From Perlabentimonas sp964490015 (lineage in GTDB: Bacteria > Bacteroidota > Bacteroidia > Bacteroidales > Tenuifilaceae), in assembly GCA_964490015.1 (NCBI GenBank), contig CAZBBA010000006.1, positions 29,619 through 93,618 of the forward strand: 64,000 nucleotides of DNA. The letters run 5' to 3'. Position 1 is the first letter of the stretch, and every line of letters starts with the position of its first letter. The notes beneath the pieces were generated by a model. The model searched no databases. It was not told the DNA's origin and saw only the letters and a program-made list of their open reading frames with translations. Both the position numbers and the translations under genes were made by a program. Positions 34,249 through 41,821 of the stretch are shown here, piece after piece.

Positions 34249-34386
34249 TTACCAAGGCCAATGATGCATTCCACTAAATGGAGCATCAATATGCGGTCTA
34301 TTTACCATCGTACCAGTATTTTTTCCACCCATTTTAAATTCATGCCAATCAAGCCCTACAACTCTTTGACCATTTTTTGTCACAGG
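34249..34386 (-). pseudogene. Surviving C-terminal tail of an Rhs-CT toxin
   Basis: The minus strand reads VTKNGQRVVGLDWHEFKMGG, KNTGTMVNRPHIDAP and FSGMHHWPW before a TAA. There is no start codon and no Rhs core in front, only the end of another immunity gene (34398-34901). The His-rich end resembles the C-termini of nuclease-type polymorphic toxins, but 46 residues are too few to assign. The intact gene behind it (33886-34236) would be its immunity partner. Confidence 0.6.
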
Positions 34387-34397
34387 TTTAAGGAAAA

Positions 34398-34901
34398 TCA
34401 CATAAAACTTTTAAAATTTTCCTCTTTAATAGTGTACTCAGCATTTTTTATAAATTGTATAAATAATCTTTTATAAAGGGATTGATAAACTGTAATAGGT
34501 GGTAGCAAATTTTCTTCCCAAAACATTACCGATTTTAATAGATTCCCTTTATGAAAAGTGTCAATATTTTTATACTTTCCTTTAAAAAGAGCTTCCAATA
34601 CTTTACTGTAAAAATACTTATTTAAGTTAAAGTTGTCAAAGCTGTTAATTTCATTATAGTTATTGCAGTAAATCTCAAAACTTTGACTTCTTATTTTGAA
34701 AAGAATATGGGTTTTAATTTCTTCTGCATGTTCTAGATAAATTTCCAATGTGTCGTATTTCAATGACAAGATAGACTTGTCAGATAATATCTTACTATCT
34801 ATTGAACTAAAAAATTTATTAAGAAACTCTAAAAATGAGCTTTGCTCCAGATTTAACTTATACCTAAAATCTTTTAATTCATTCTCAATATCGTTTATCA
34901 T
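34398..34901 (-). CDS. Putative immunity protein of module 2
   Basis: The 167-residue, very AT-rich gene starts 3 nt after the stop of the module 2 Rhs-CT gene. The product is soluble, acidic and helical (NDIENELKDFRYKLNLEQSS, FLEFLNKFFSSIDSK, LYKRLFIQFIKNAEY). The close spacing is typical of a toxin-immunity pair. No family recognised. Confidence 0.5.
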   Translation of the reverse strand: MINDIENELKDFRYKLNLEQSSFLEFLNKFFSSIDSKILSDKSILSLKYDTLEIYLEHAEEIKTHILFKIRSQSFEIYCNNYNEINSFDNFNLNKYFYSKVLEALFKGKYKNIDTFHKGNLLKSVMFWEENLLPPITVYQSLYKRLFIQFIKNAEYTIKEENFKSFM

Positions 34902-34904
34902 AGT

Positions 34905-35831
34905 TTAATGGAATTTTCCCCAATATTTTGGGTTTATTACGAGATGACCTTTACCGTATTTACCATAATTTATGTGCCATACACTTATTGCACCATCTAT
35001 ACCTACACCTTTCATAGGACTCAAATAACCCTGTTCAAAGGCATATCTATAAAATCCGTTTCCAGTATGAACCCTAACTTGAAATCCTGGTCCAACTTTA
35101 ACCCCATTTGAAAGTTGTGAAACGGGACCACTAATTGCGATCAATGGAGCCATTGTAAATGTTGTTTCAACAGCACCATTTATTGCTTGCGCATCAATCA
35201 TACCTTTCACCTCTGCTGGTGCCTGTATGTAATTCTTGGCACCTTCATACATATCAACATATGTTTGCGGATACACTAGCGATGTAACTGAGCTAAGAAT
35301 ATTGTATGAAAGCTTATCCATTGCTTTTAAAGGGTGATCTATAAAAGAGTTAATGTTGTGTGTAACATTGCTATGAAAATCTTTCCCTAAATTTCCACTA
35401 AATGCTCTCGTATACCTTGTGATTGCACCATCATAAACAGGAGTAATTCCAGCTTCATTCGCAACTGAAAAGCCTTTTGAATAGTACCACTCACCTTTTA
35501 TCGAGTTGTACCCTACGCCATTTCCTCGATTGAAAAAGTTGGCGATTCGTGCTCCAAATTCTGTTTTATACCTCCCATCCGGATCCACGCCGCTCACGGG
35601 GTTGTTGCCCATGCCCAGGTAGGGGCTATGGAACTGCCCCGCAGGGTCGGGCGCGAGCCAGCGGCCCAGGCGGGCATCCCACTGGCGGGCCTCGAAGTGG
35701 TCGAAGTTGGTTTCCTCGTCGTGCTCGGGAAGCAAATCAAAGAACGATAGAGCAAAGATAATAGAAATGCTTTTTTTAGAGCAGGCACAGCCTGCAAAAA
35801 TAATTGGACGGCGGCGGAGCCGACCGCCCAA
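34905..35831 (-). CDS. Orphan Rhs C-terminal fragment, module 2 (longest core remnant)
   Basis: About residues 44-100 hold the Rhs core end: EHDEETNFDHFEARQWDARL, GRWLAPDPAGQFHSPYLG, MGNNPVSGVDPDGR. The ~40 residues before it (GGRLRRRPIIFAGCACS...) are translated inter-module spacer, so the true start is doubtful. The variable part (about 100-308) includes a pre-toxin region (FSGNLGKDFHSNVTHNINSF) and ends in FQVRVHTGNGFYRYAFEQG, HINYGKYGKGHLVINPKYWG. The HTGN, HINYGKYGKGH pattern could be a nuclease active site, but I cannot name the family. The immunity candidate follows after 3 nt. Confidence 0.65.
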   Translation of the reverse strand: MGGRLRRRPIIFAGCACSKKSISIIFALSFFDLLPEHDEETNFDHFEARQWDARLGRWLAPDPAGQFHSPYLGMGNNPVSGVDPDGRYKTEFGARIANFFNRGNGVGYNSIKGEWYYSKGFSVANEAGITPVYDGAITRYTRAFSGNLGKDFHSNVTHNINSFIDHPLKAMDKLSYNILSSVTSLVYPQTYVDMYEGAKNYIQAPAEVKGMIDAQAINGAVETTFTMAPLIAISGPVSQLSNGVKVGPGFQVRVHTGNGFYRYAFEQGYLSPMKGVGIDGAISVWHINYGKYGKGHLVINPKYWGKFH

Positions 35832-36018
35832 CGTTGTTTCAATTTGGCAGCCTCGGCTTAACAGAGGAACCAGCGCCCAGCGTTGCTTTAGTTTGGCAGC
35901 CTAGGCTTAACGGAGCCTTGAAGAATACTCGGACGGCGGCAGAGCCGACCGCAAAACGGTGGTTTTGAAAAGGTCGAAGTTGAAAACTTCGACCAGTGAG
36001 AAGGTTCTAAAAAAATGA
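35832..36018. other. Inter-module spacer with palindromic GC-rich words
   Basis: It contains CGGCGGAGCCGACCGCC-type words twice (35811-35830 and 35931-35950) and AGCCTCGGCTTAACAGAGG/AGCCTAGGCTTAACGGAGCC in tandem. Related words lie at 37376-37440. Probably the recombination substrate between modules. Confidence 0.5.
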
Positions 36019-36372
36019 CTAGAAAAAGAGTATTATACTAAAAGTTAGCATAACATACAGGGTAACTACAACATTTCCAATTATCCTAGACCTTTCCGAC
36101 TCCTCGCTAAAACTCTTGATTATACTTCGGTATTTCTTCTTGCGCATAAAAATAAATTCATTAATAAAAATAACAGCTAGGCCTAGGACTAATAGGGTAG
36201 GTTTAATTGAGGTGAAATTACTATCATTCACCCCAAGTATTTTTACAATTGGTGCTAAATTAAGAATCAATAAAAAAGACATTCCTAGCACGGCACTAAA
36301 TGCAACATTATAGTTCCCTAATTTCTTAGTAAAAACATATATCTTGTAGAATAGGTAGTAATAAATGTTCAT
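36019..36372 (-). CDS. Putative membrane immunity protein of module 1
   Basis: I start at the Met that begins NIYYYLFYKIYVFTKKLG (residue 9 of the longest frame). The ~117-residue protein has four TM segments: about 1-14, 26-45 (FSAVLGMSFLLILNLAP), 58-75 and 100-117 (VVVTLYVMLTFSIILFF). Small proteins with this MNIYYYLFYK-type start are common in Bacteroidota genomes. It follows the module 1 Rhs-CT gene by about 80 nt. A membrane immunity protein would suit a membrane-acting toxin. Confidence 0.5.
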   Translation of the reverse strand: MNIYYYLFYKIYVFTKKLGNYNVAFSAVLGMSFLLILNLAPIVKILGVNDSNFTSIKPTLLVLGLAVIFINEFIFMRKKKYRSIIKSFSEESERSRIIGNVVVTLYVMLTFSIILFF

Positions 36373-36453
36373 TTGGTAATTTTTTATGGTCTCCACTTCT
36401 TAGCCTTAAATGTATTAGATATAGTGTTATCAACTATGGGCGAACAGATCAAA

Positions 36454-37179
36454 TCATTTTACTCTAATAATGGTAAACCCGTGAAGGTTGCTAGGTAACA
36501 TTAAAAGACCTGCTGAATTATAAAGATTCTGATTAATGTCAAGGGTTTGGTAAAAACCATTGAACCCTCCAAATAAATCAATAGCACCAATACCCATTCC
36601 AATACCCGTGGTAATTGGCTCAGGAAAGTACGTTAATCCCGCACTTAGTAATCCAACGCCAAATTTACCATAACTTCCCCAGGTTTTGTTTTCAGTGGTA
36701 AAAAACTCTATACCACTTACCCCTGCGCCTGCTATCGAAATACGTTGACCTACCTTTGTTATTGCTCGTAAGGAGTGTTTGATTGGCTGTGAGAAGTTAC
36801 CAGATAAAGCACGGTTAAACCTTGCTTGACTTAAATATTCCCATTCCAATACTTTTCTAAATTCATTCATCCCCCCCCAACCTTGTAGAAAACCATTAGC
36901 GTAATTTAGAAAGCCACCCCTTCCTGAGCCACTAAAACTTGGTGCAATATCAAAACTCCCGGTCATTATAATATCGCCAACTATAAAAGATGTTTTTATA
37001 CCCGATAGATCTGCCTTACCCCTAAAACCTGACTGTCCAAAATTTCTATAACCACCGTCTGCATGAGAAACATACCAGTTACCTGAATTACCCTCTACAA
37101 CAGTTCCACCTGTAAAGAAAGCATTAACATTAGCTCTGAATTTCCCAAACCATCTCCCATCCGGGTCCACCCCATTCAC
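36454..37179 (-). CDS. Orphan Rhs C-terminal fragment, module 1
   Basis: The frame is open from 37320 and reads through EDTGFDHFEARQWDARLARW, LAPDPAGQFHSPYLGIGNNP and VNGVDPDGR, so the GTG at 37179 is not a real start but the first possible initiation codon. The variable region has a pre-toxin part (FNRALSGNFSQPIKHSLRAI) similar in place to FSGNLGKDFHSN of module 2, and a hydrophobic Gly-rich end (ISIAGAGVSGIEFFTT, GKFGVGLLSAGLTYF, TGIGMGIGAIDLFGGFNGF). This could be a membrane-inserting toxin. The small membrane gene downstream is its probable immunity. Confidence 0.6.
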   Translation of the reverse strand: MNGVDPDGRWFGKFRANVNAFFTGGTVVEGNSGNWYVSHADGGYRNFGQSGFRGKADLSGIKTSFIVGDIIMTGSFDIAPSFSGSGRGGFLNYANGFLQGWGGMNEFRKVLEWEYLSQARFNRALSGNFSQPIKHSLRAITKVGQRISIAGAGVSGIEFFTTENKTWGSYGKFGVGLLSAGLTYFPEPITTGIGMGIGAIDLFGGFNGFYQTLDINQNLYNSAGLLMLPSNLHGFTIIRVK

Positions 37180-37599
37180 GGGGTTGTTGCCAATGCCCAG
37201 GTAGGGGCTGTGGAACTGCCCCGCAGGGTCGGGTGCGAGCCAGCGGGCCAGGCGGGCATCCCACTGGCGGGCCTCGAAGTGGTCGAAGCCGGTATCCTCA
37301 TTATTCTGTTCAAAGAACGACTACGCTAAGATAGTGGAAAAAATCTTGCGTAGACAGAGCCATCTAAAAAGAACGAAGGCGGTTCAACCGACCGCCCAAC
37401 GTCGTTTCAATCGGGCATCCTCGGACGAACAGGGGTTTTGTGTGTTTAAAAAGTTAACCCTGCCCAACAAAAAAATGGCTATTTGCGGAATGTGTGTAAT
37501 CTCTAATTGGGAAAGGAAATAAGTCCTTTTGTTTGTAGAATGTTTGTATCAAAATAAAAAAGCAGAAATGCACCGATTGGCGAGCGTACCTCTTCATAT

Positions 37600-37654
37600 G
37601 GGCCCAGCTTCGTCTCGTCACTTTCTGACGAGACGACCCCCTGTCTATGAGTCT
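37600..37654 (-). repeat. tRNA-3'-half-like element, copy 2
   Basis: GGGCCCAGC, TTCGTCTCGTC, TGACGAGACGACCCCCTG and TCTATGAGTC. The ends match the acceptor 3' strand and the variable-to-anticodon part of the intact tRNA gene; the T-arm is replaced by the GTCTCGTC/GACGAGAC hairpin. Confidence 0.75.
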
Positions 37655-37705
37655 ACAAAAACAAAAAAGCAGAAGAAGCGCCGATTGCGCTTTTACAACT
37701 TTACG

Positions 37706-37761
37706 GGGGCCCAGTCTCGTCGGCTTTGCTGACGAGACGACCCCCATGATTATGAGTTTAC
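37706..37761 (-). repeat. tRNA-3'-half-like element, copy 3
   Basis: GGGGCCCAGTCTCGTCGG, CTTTGC, TGACGAGACGACCCCC and ATGATTATGAGT. It keeps the GATTATGAGT anticodon-arm word of the tRNA exactly. Confidence 0.78.
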
Positions 37762-37764
37762 AAA

Positions 37765-37806
37765 TAAAAAAAGCAGAAAAGCGCCGATTGGCGCTTTTCT
37801 GCTTTT
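37765..37806 (-). terminator. Rho-independent terminator of the tRNA gene
   Basis: On the minus strand AAAAGCAGAAAAGCGCC, loop AATC, GGCGCTTTTCTGCTTTT forms a perfect 17-bp stem followed by more T residues. It starts directly after the tRNA 3' end. Confidence 0.9.
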
Positions 37807-37807
37807 G

Positions 37808-37881
37808 TGGGCCCAGCTGGGCTTGAACCAGCGACCCCCTGATTATGAGTCAGGTGCTCTAACCAGCTGAGCTATGGGCCC
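37808..37881 (-). tRNA. tRNA with CAT anticodon (elongator Met or Ile2)
   Basis: On the minus strand the acceptor GGGCCCA pairs with TGGGCCC, the D-arm is GCTCAGCTGGTTAGAGC, the anticodon arm CCTGA-CTCATAA-TCAGG has anticodon CAT, and the T-arm is GCTGG-TTCAAGC-CCAGC. The discriminator is A and the CCA end is not encoded. CAT can be Met or, after lysidine modification, Ile; the sequence alone does not settle it. Its 3' half is echoed by three decayed copies, so this gene has probably served as an insertion site. Confidence 0.93.
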
Positions 37882-37916
37882 CGACAAAAACCTTAAAAGG
37901 TTTTTTTATTGGATTG

Positions 37917-37948
37917 CAAAAGTACATATTTGTATCCGAATTTTACAA
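37917..37948 (-). promoter_or_regulatory. Promoter of the tRNA gene
   Basis: On the minus strand TTG and TACTTTTG (a perfect TAnnTTTG) are 21 nt apart; transcription would start about 30 nt ahead of the tRNA. It overlaps the leader of the divergent HAD gene. Confidence 0.6.
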
Positions 37949-37967
37949 CCCTAACATTACTTTTTTT

Positions 37968-38618
37968 ATGTCGAAACCCATTTTTACTCCTTTTGCCCAC
38001 CATAACATCAAGAATATTATCTTCGATTTGGGCGGCGTTATCCTGAATATCGATTACCACCTAACCATCGATGCCTATAAAAACCTGGGGATTACCGATT
38101 TTGAATCGATGTTCACCCAAGCCCAACAGGTTGGGCTGTTCGACCTGCTGGACAAGGGCTTGGTTACCCCAGCACAGTTTCGCGATGGACTCCGCCAAAT
38201 AAGCGGCCTAGCGCTTACCGACAAGCAGATTGACGATGCGTGGAACGCCATGCTGCTCGACTTTCAGCCCTCCAAGCTCAACGTGCTAAAGGGCGTTAAG
38301 GGTCATTACAGAACTTTTCTGCTTAGCAATACCAATGCCATTCATATTGATGAGTACAATAAGATTTTGCACAACACATTTGGATTCGAGAACCTCTCGG
38401 TTTTCTTCGATAAGGAGTACTACTCGCACCTAATACACATGCGTAAACCCGACGCTGAAGCTTTTGAAATCATCCTAAAAGAGAATAACTTAAACCCAAG
38501 CGAAACTCTTTTTATCGACGATACGCTACAGCACGTTGAGGGAGCCAGAAAATTGGGTATCTTAGCCTACCATTTGAATATCCCTGCCGGGGAGTGCATC
38601 GAGAATCTTTTCACATAA
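37968..38618 (+). CDS. HAD-superfamily hydrolase (subfamily IA)
   Basis: The start at 37968 (MSKPIFTPFAHHNIKN) is chosen because upstream codons overlap the tRNA promoter. Motif I is FDLGGVILNID with nucleophile Asp20 (the second Asp is replaced, DLGGV as in YihX-type enzymes), motif II FLLSNTNAIH, and motif III/IV MRKPDAEAF with FIDDTL. A helical cap lies between. YihX-like members dephosphorylate sugar phosphates; the substrate here is unknown. The next gene starts 13 nt after the stop. Confidence 0.87.
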   Translation: MSKPIFTPFAHHNIKNIIFDLGGVILNIDYHLTIDAYKNLGITDFESMFTQAQQVGLFDLLDKGLVTPAQFRDGLRQISGLALTDKQIDDAWNAMLLDFQPSKLNVLKGVKGHYRTFLLSNTNAIHIDEYNKILHNTFGFENLSVFFDKEYYSHLIHMRKPDAEAFEIILKENNLNPSETLFIDDTLQHVEGARKLGILAYHLNIPAGECIENLFT

Positions 38619-38631
38619 TTACACGCATGAT

Positions 38632-39471
38632 ATGAGCAATACAATCCAAATTATAAAGGCTACTGGCGAGAAGGAGTCGTTTCAGAGCGAAAAGCTTACC
38701 GAGTCGTTAAAGCGTGCTGGTGCCAACGAGAAACTTATTGCCGATATTGTTGCCGAGGTGGAGAACTGGCTTACCGAGGGCGTTAGCACCAAGAAGATTT
38801 ACGCCAAGGCATTCACCCTACTGCGCAAGAAGCGCCGCAGCTTTGCTGCGCGTTACAGCCTAAAGAATGCCTTAATGGAGCTGGGACCAACAGGGTACCC
38901 GTTTGAACACTTCGTTGGACAAATCTTTGCCATTCAGGGTTTCGACACCAAGGTTGGACAGCTGGTACAGGGTCAGTGCGTACAGCACGAGGTGGATGTG
39001 GTGGCGTCGCAAAATCATACTCAGTACCTTGTGGAGTGCAAGTTCTACAACACGCAGGATAAACACGCCAATGTGCAGGTTCCTCTTTATATCCGCTCAC
39101 GGGTAAACGACATTGAAGCTAAGCGCAAGCAGCTGCCCGAGTTCAATGGCTACACATTCTACGGCTGGATTGTTACCAACACCCGCTTTACCGAGGATGC
39201 CATGGATTTTGGCAAATGCTCGGGCCTGCATCTGGTAAGCTGGGACTACCCCAAGGGACACAGCCTTAAGGATATGATTGATACATACCGCATGTTCCCC
39301 ATTACCACCCTAACGGAACTTAACAAGAGAGAGAAGCAGCAACTAATGGATAAGGGCGTTGTGCTGTGCCGTCAAATAGTTAGTAACCCTAAGGTTTTGG
39401 AGGATATTGGAATCTCAAAGCCAAAGATTAACAAGGTTCTGGATGAGGCAAATGATTTGTGTAAACAGTAA
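38632..39471 (+). CDS. ATP-cone plus Mrr-like PD-(D/E)xK nuclease protein
   Basis: Residues ~5-88 form an ATP-cone (IIKATGEKESFQSEKLTESL and RRSFAARYSLKNALMELGP), a nucleotide-sensing module best known from ribonucleotide reductase and NrdR. Residues ~90-210 form a restriction-endonuclease-like domain: E92 in the helix, EVDVV with D122 and ECK at 135-137. The last ~60 residues (LDKGVVLCRQI-like, LEDIGISKPKINKVLDEA) look like a helix-hairpin-helix. A nucleotide-gated DNA nuclease is an inference; no function is established to my knowledge. Confidence 0.8.
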   Translation: MSNTIQIIKATGEKESFQSEKLTESLKRAGANEKLIADIVAEVENWLTEGVSTKKIYAKAFTLLRKKRRSFAARYSLKNALMELGPTGYPFEHFVGQIFAIQGFDTKVGQLVQGQCVQHEVDVVASQNHTQYLVECKFYNTQDKHANVQVPLYIRSRVNDIEAKRKQLPEFNGYTFYGWIVTNTRFTEDAMDFGKCSGLHLVSWDYPKGHSLKDMIDTYRMFPITTLTELNKREKQQLMDKGVVLCRQIVSNPKVLEDIGISKPKINKVLDEANDLCKQ

Positions 39472-39602
39472 ATGTGAGTCAATTTGCAGGAATTGTGAGG
39501 GGACAGGGCTTTTTAAGATTCTCTATGTATGCTAAACTATCTACATAGCCCAATTATATACTACTGATTTAACCCCTTGTTACCATTTAGTTATAATCTG
39601 TT

Positions 39603-40484
39603 CTAGTCTTTATTTTTCTTAATATTTTCGAAATATACTTTCTCGTTCATCTTTTTCAATGATTTCATAAAATCCTTTTCATTTAATACTGATAACTGAT
39701 ATCTTGCTATTTCTTTTAATTTGCGAAACCTATCTCTCTTATCAACCTCATCTTTAATCATTTCTGAATTTAGAGATTCAAGGTTTGATAAAACGGCAAG
39801 TTCATTAATGCTAGCAATATCCCTAATATTCATAGATTTTTTTGCTAATTCAGGATTCGCTTCTCGCCAATCTTTGGCTGTACAATTGAATAATGCAACG
39901 TTAATCAAGTCGGCTTCTTCGGCGTAAGTATACCATTCGGTTCCTACTTCGTAGTTTTTACTTGGAAGAATAAAATTTTTAATCGCATCTGTATGAATCA
40001 GATAGTTTGTTTTACTAAGTATTCTTTTTACGTTCCATTCTAAATTATATTTATTTGTTTCAATCGCTTTAAGTCTTTGATATTCTGTAATTAAATATAA
40101 TTTGAACGTTGGACTCAACCACGAAGCAAATTCAAAGGCAATGTCTTTATGTGCATATGTCCCTCCATAACGACCTGATTTAGACACAATACCTTTTGCA
40201 TTAGTAGATTCAATCCATTTTTTAGGAGTTAATGTAAAACTATTTGACCCTGACTCAATTCTAAAGGCATCGAATTCGATGCCTTTAAAAGTTGGATTAT
40301 TCAAATACTCCCATAGCCCAAGGAATTCAATTGTACTCCTCGTTCTCATCCAGTTTTGAATGATGTAGTTTGTTCTTTCGGAGTCACGGAATTTAGCCAT
40401 ATCAGTCAATGAAATAAATTCTTCATCGTTCTGTTTGTAAAGAACAATCTCAATTTCATTGACATTTAACCTTACTTTATTCAC
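39603..40484 (-). CDS. KilA-N domain protein
   Basis: The first ~110 residues match KilA-N: FISLTDMAKFRDSERTNYI, IQNWMRTRSTIEFLGLWE and GTYAHKDIAFEFASWLSPTF with the conserved W-x-x-P-x-F-K end, which binds DNA in phage and virus proteins. The C-terminal ~130 residues (VGTEWYTYAEEADLINVALF, ELAVLSNLESLNSEMIKD) are a separate domain that I do not recognise. It is AT-rich, alone, and in minus orientation between plus-strand housekeeping genes, which suggests a phage-derived single-gene insertion. Confidence 0.8.
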   Translation of the reverse strand: MNKVRLNVNEIEIVLYKQNDEEFISLTDMAKFRDSERTNYIIQNWMRTRSTIEFLGLWEYLNNPTFKGIEFDAFRIESGSNSFTLTPKKWIESTNAKGIVSKSGRYGGTYAHKDIAFEFASWLSPTFKLYLITEYQRLKAIETNKYNLEWNVKRILSKTNYLIHTDAIKNFILPSKNYEVGTEWYTYAEEADLINVALFNCTAKDWREANPELAKKSMNIRDIASINELAVLSNLESLNSEMIKDEVDKRDRFRKLKEIARYQLSVLNEKDFMKSLKKMNEKVYFENIKKNKD

Positions 40485-40660
40485 CCCTAACTTCTTTAAA
40501 TAAGGATAAATATACGCATTTTCTTGTGGAAAATTATATTTGATTCTCGGGTTACAATGAATACTATCTAAATGCTCCTATCCTACTGCATACTTAATCA
40601 AAAAAATACTCAAAATCTATCTATAGCATAAATAACAGCGTTCAAAAGCAGTGCTGAGAA

Positions 40661-41641
40661 CTAAAACATCCCCCCAACAAACTCCTCAACCTTAATATTT
40701 TTGAAGTAGCTGTTAAAATCGAACTGCGAGAGGGTTTGCAGAATGGCTTCGCGCTCGTGCTTAACCCCCACCAGCGACTTTTGTACCTCGTCGATATCGT
40801 GCTTGTGGAAGAAATCGCCAAATATGCGGATATCCTTAATAACGCCTTTCGATACGTTAATGTGAAACTCAACGCTTCCGCCCTCGGTACGGATTAGCTT
40901 CTCGAAATCGTACTTTGGCGAGTCGCCAAAATTCCACTCCCACTGCGAGAACTTCTCGTCGCGCAGTTTCTCAATGCCCGCAATATCCTCGGGGGAGTAC
41001 TCGTACTCCTTCGAGTCGGGATACATTTCCATGATGTGTTTCATAATCCTGTCGCGGAACTCGAGCACATCCATCTTCTCGGTTAGGTGCTCGCTGATAT
41101 TGGTAACCCGCGATCTCACCGATTTTACCGCCTTATCCTGAAACTTAAGCGGGTTTACCTTAAGCGCAGCCGACAGATCGGTCATTACGGCGGAGAAAAG
41201 CAGCGTTCCGTGGTGTAGCACCCTGTTTTTCCAGATGCTCTCGGCATTGCCCGAGAATTTTTTCCCATCTATGGTAAGGTCGTTACGCCCCTCAAACTTG
41301 GCGTTAATGCCCATACTCAGCAAAACGTCGAGGATAGGCTGGGTAAACTTGCGAAAATCGCCTTGTGCGCCTTCGCCAGCGTTTTTCACAAATGTGAAAT
41401 TTAGGTTGCCAAGATCGTGAAACACCGCTCCGCCGCCCGAAATTCGACGAACAACTTTTATGTTGTTCTCCTTAACGTAATCCACATTGATCTCGGCCAG
41501 AGTATTCTGATGCTTCCCAACAATTATCGACGGCTCGTTACGCCACAGCATGAAGCAATCGTCTTTTAAATACTTAAGCGCGTACTCGTCGGCAGCAATG
41601 TTGAAGTATGGATCGGTGTGCGAATCTTTGATGCAAAGCAT
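40661..41641 (-). CDS. lplA: Lipoate-protein ligase A
   Basis: LplA activates free lipoate with ATP and attaches it to E2 and GcvH proteins. The catalytic N-domain has the RRISGGGAVFHDLGNLNFTF segment near residues 64-83 and KFSGNAESIWKNRVLHHGTLLF (split: FSGNAESIWKNRVLHHGTLL), the lipoyl-AMP pocket. The C-terminal ~80 residues are the accessory domain (FGDSPKYDFEK, GVIKDIRIFGDFF). The length of 326 equals the two-domain form. Confidence 0.93.
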   Translation of the reverse strand: MLCIKDSHTDPYFNIAADEYALKYLKDDCFMLWRNEPSIIVGKHQNTLAEINVDYVKENNIKVVRRISGGGAVFHDLGNLNFTFVKNAGEGAQGDFRKFTQPILDVLLSMGINAKFEGRNDLTIDGKKFSGNAESIWKNRVLHHGTLLFSAVMTDLSAALKVNPLKFQDKAVKSVRSRVTNISEHLTEKMDVLEFRDRIMKHIMEMYPDSKEYEYSPEDIAGIEKLRDEKFSQWEWNFGDSPKYDFEKLIRTEGGSVEFHINVSKGVIKDIRIFGDFFHKHDIDEVQKSLVGVKHEREAILQTLSQFDFNSYFKNIKVEEFVGGMF

Positions 41642-41785
41642 GGCTATTGGGGTTTATTCTGGTTTTTTAACTCTAACTAGAACAAGCAACAGGTTTAAAG
41701 GTTGACAAAAATACAAATGTTTACCAACATTGATTGGGGAAAGCCTTTCGATATGCTATTCGGATGTGCTTTCGGCTATAAATGC

Positions 41786-41793
41786 TAATTTTG
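41786..41793 (+). promoter_or_regulatory. Possible -7 element for the hydroxyacid dehydrogenase gene
   Basis: TAATTTTG is a perfect TAnnTTTG, 29 nt ahead of the ATG. No clear -33 TTG is visible. Confidence 0.35.
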
Positions 41794-41821
41794 TGGATCC
41801 GATTTAAAAAATCAGCATACA

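Larger units (their letters stand above)
31619..37320 (-). other. Array of four orphan Rhs C-terminal modules with putative immunity genes
   Basis: Four copies of a short Rhs-core remnant (about 32209-32345, 33752-33850, 35570-35705 and 37153-37290) share near-identical DNA that encodes HFEARQWDARL, RWLAPDPA, QFHSPYLGMGNNPV and SGVDPDGR. Each continues into an unrelated C-terminal region, and most are followed by a small gene on the same strand. Just 5' of three of them, AAGATAGTGGAAAAAA-like and GGCGG...CCGACCGCC words recur (32388-32470, 35752-35960, 37326-37440). No full-length Rhs gene is present. This is the layout of displaced toxin-immunity cassettes. Confidence 0.85.
37321..37807. other. 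Spacer with decayed tRNA/terminator units
   Basis: No protein gene is seen. The left part (37326-37440) repeats the inter-module spacer words of the Rhs array. The right part is built of two decayed tandem units, each with an AAAAAAGCAGAA...GCGCCGATTG terminator-like hairpin and a GGGCCCAG...TATGAGT element, before the intact tRNA and its terminator. Confidence 0.7.

Noticed and set aside
37914..37967. Earlier ATG-like start (18 extra codons) for the HAD hydrolase
   Set aside because: These codons overlap the tRNA promoter on the other strand, and the protein family starts near the second Met.
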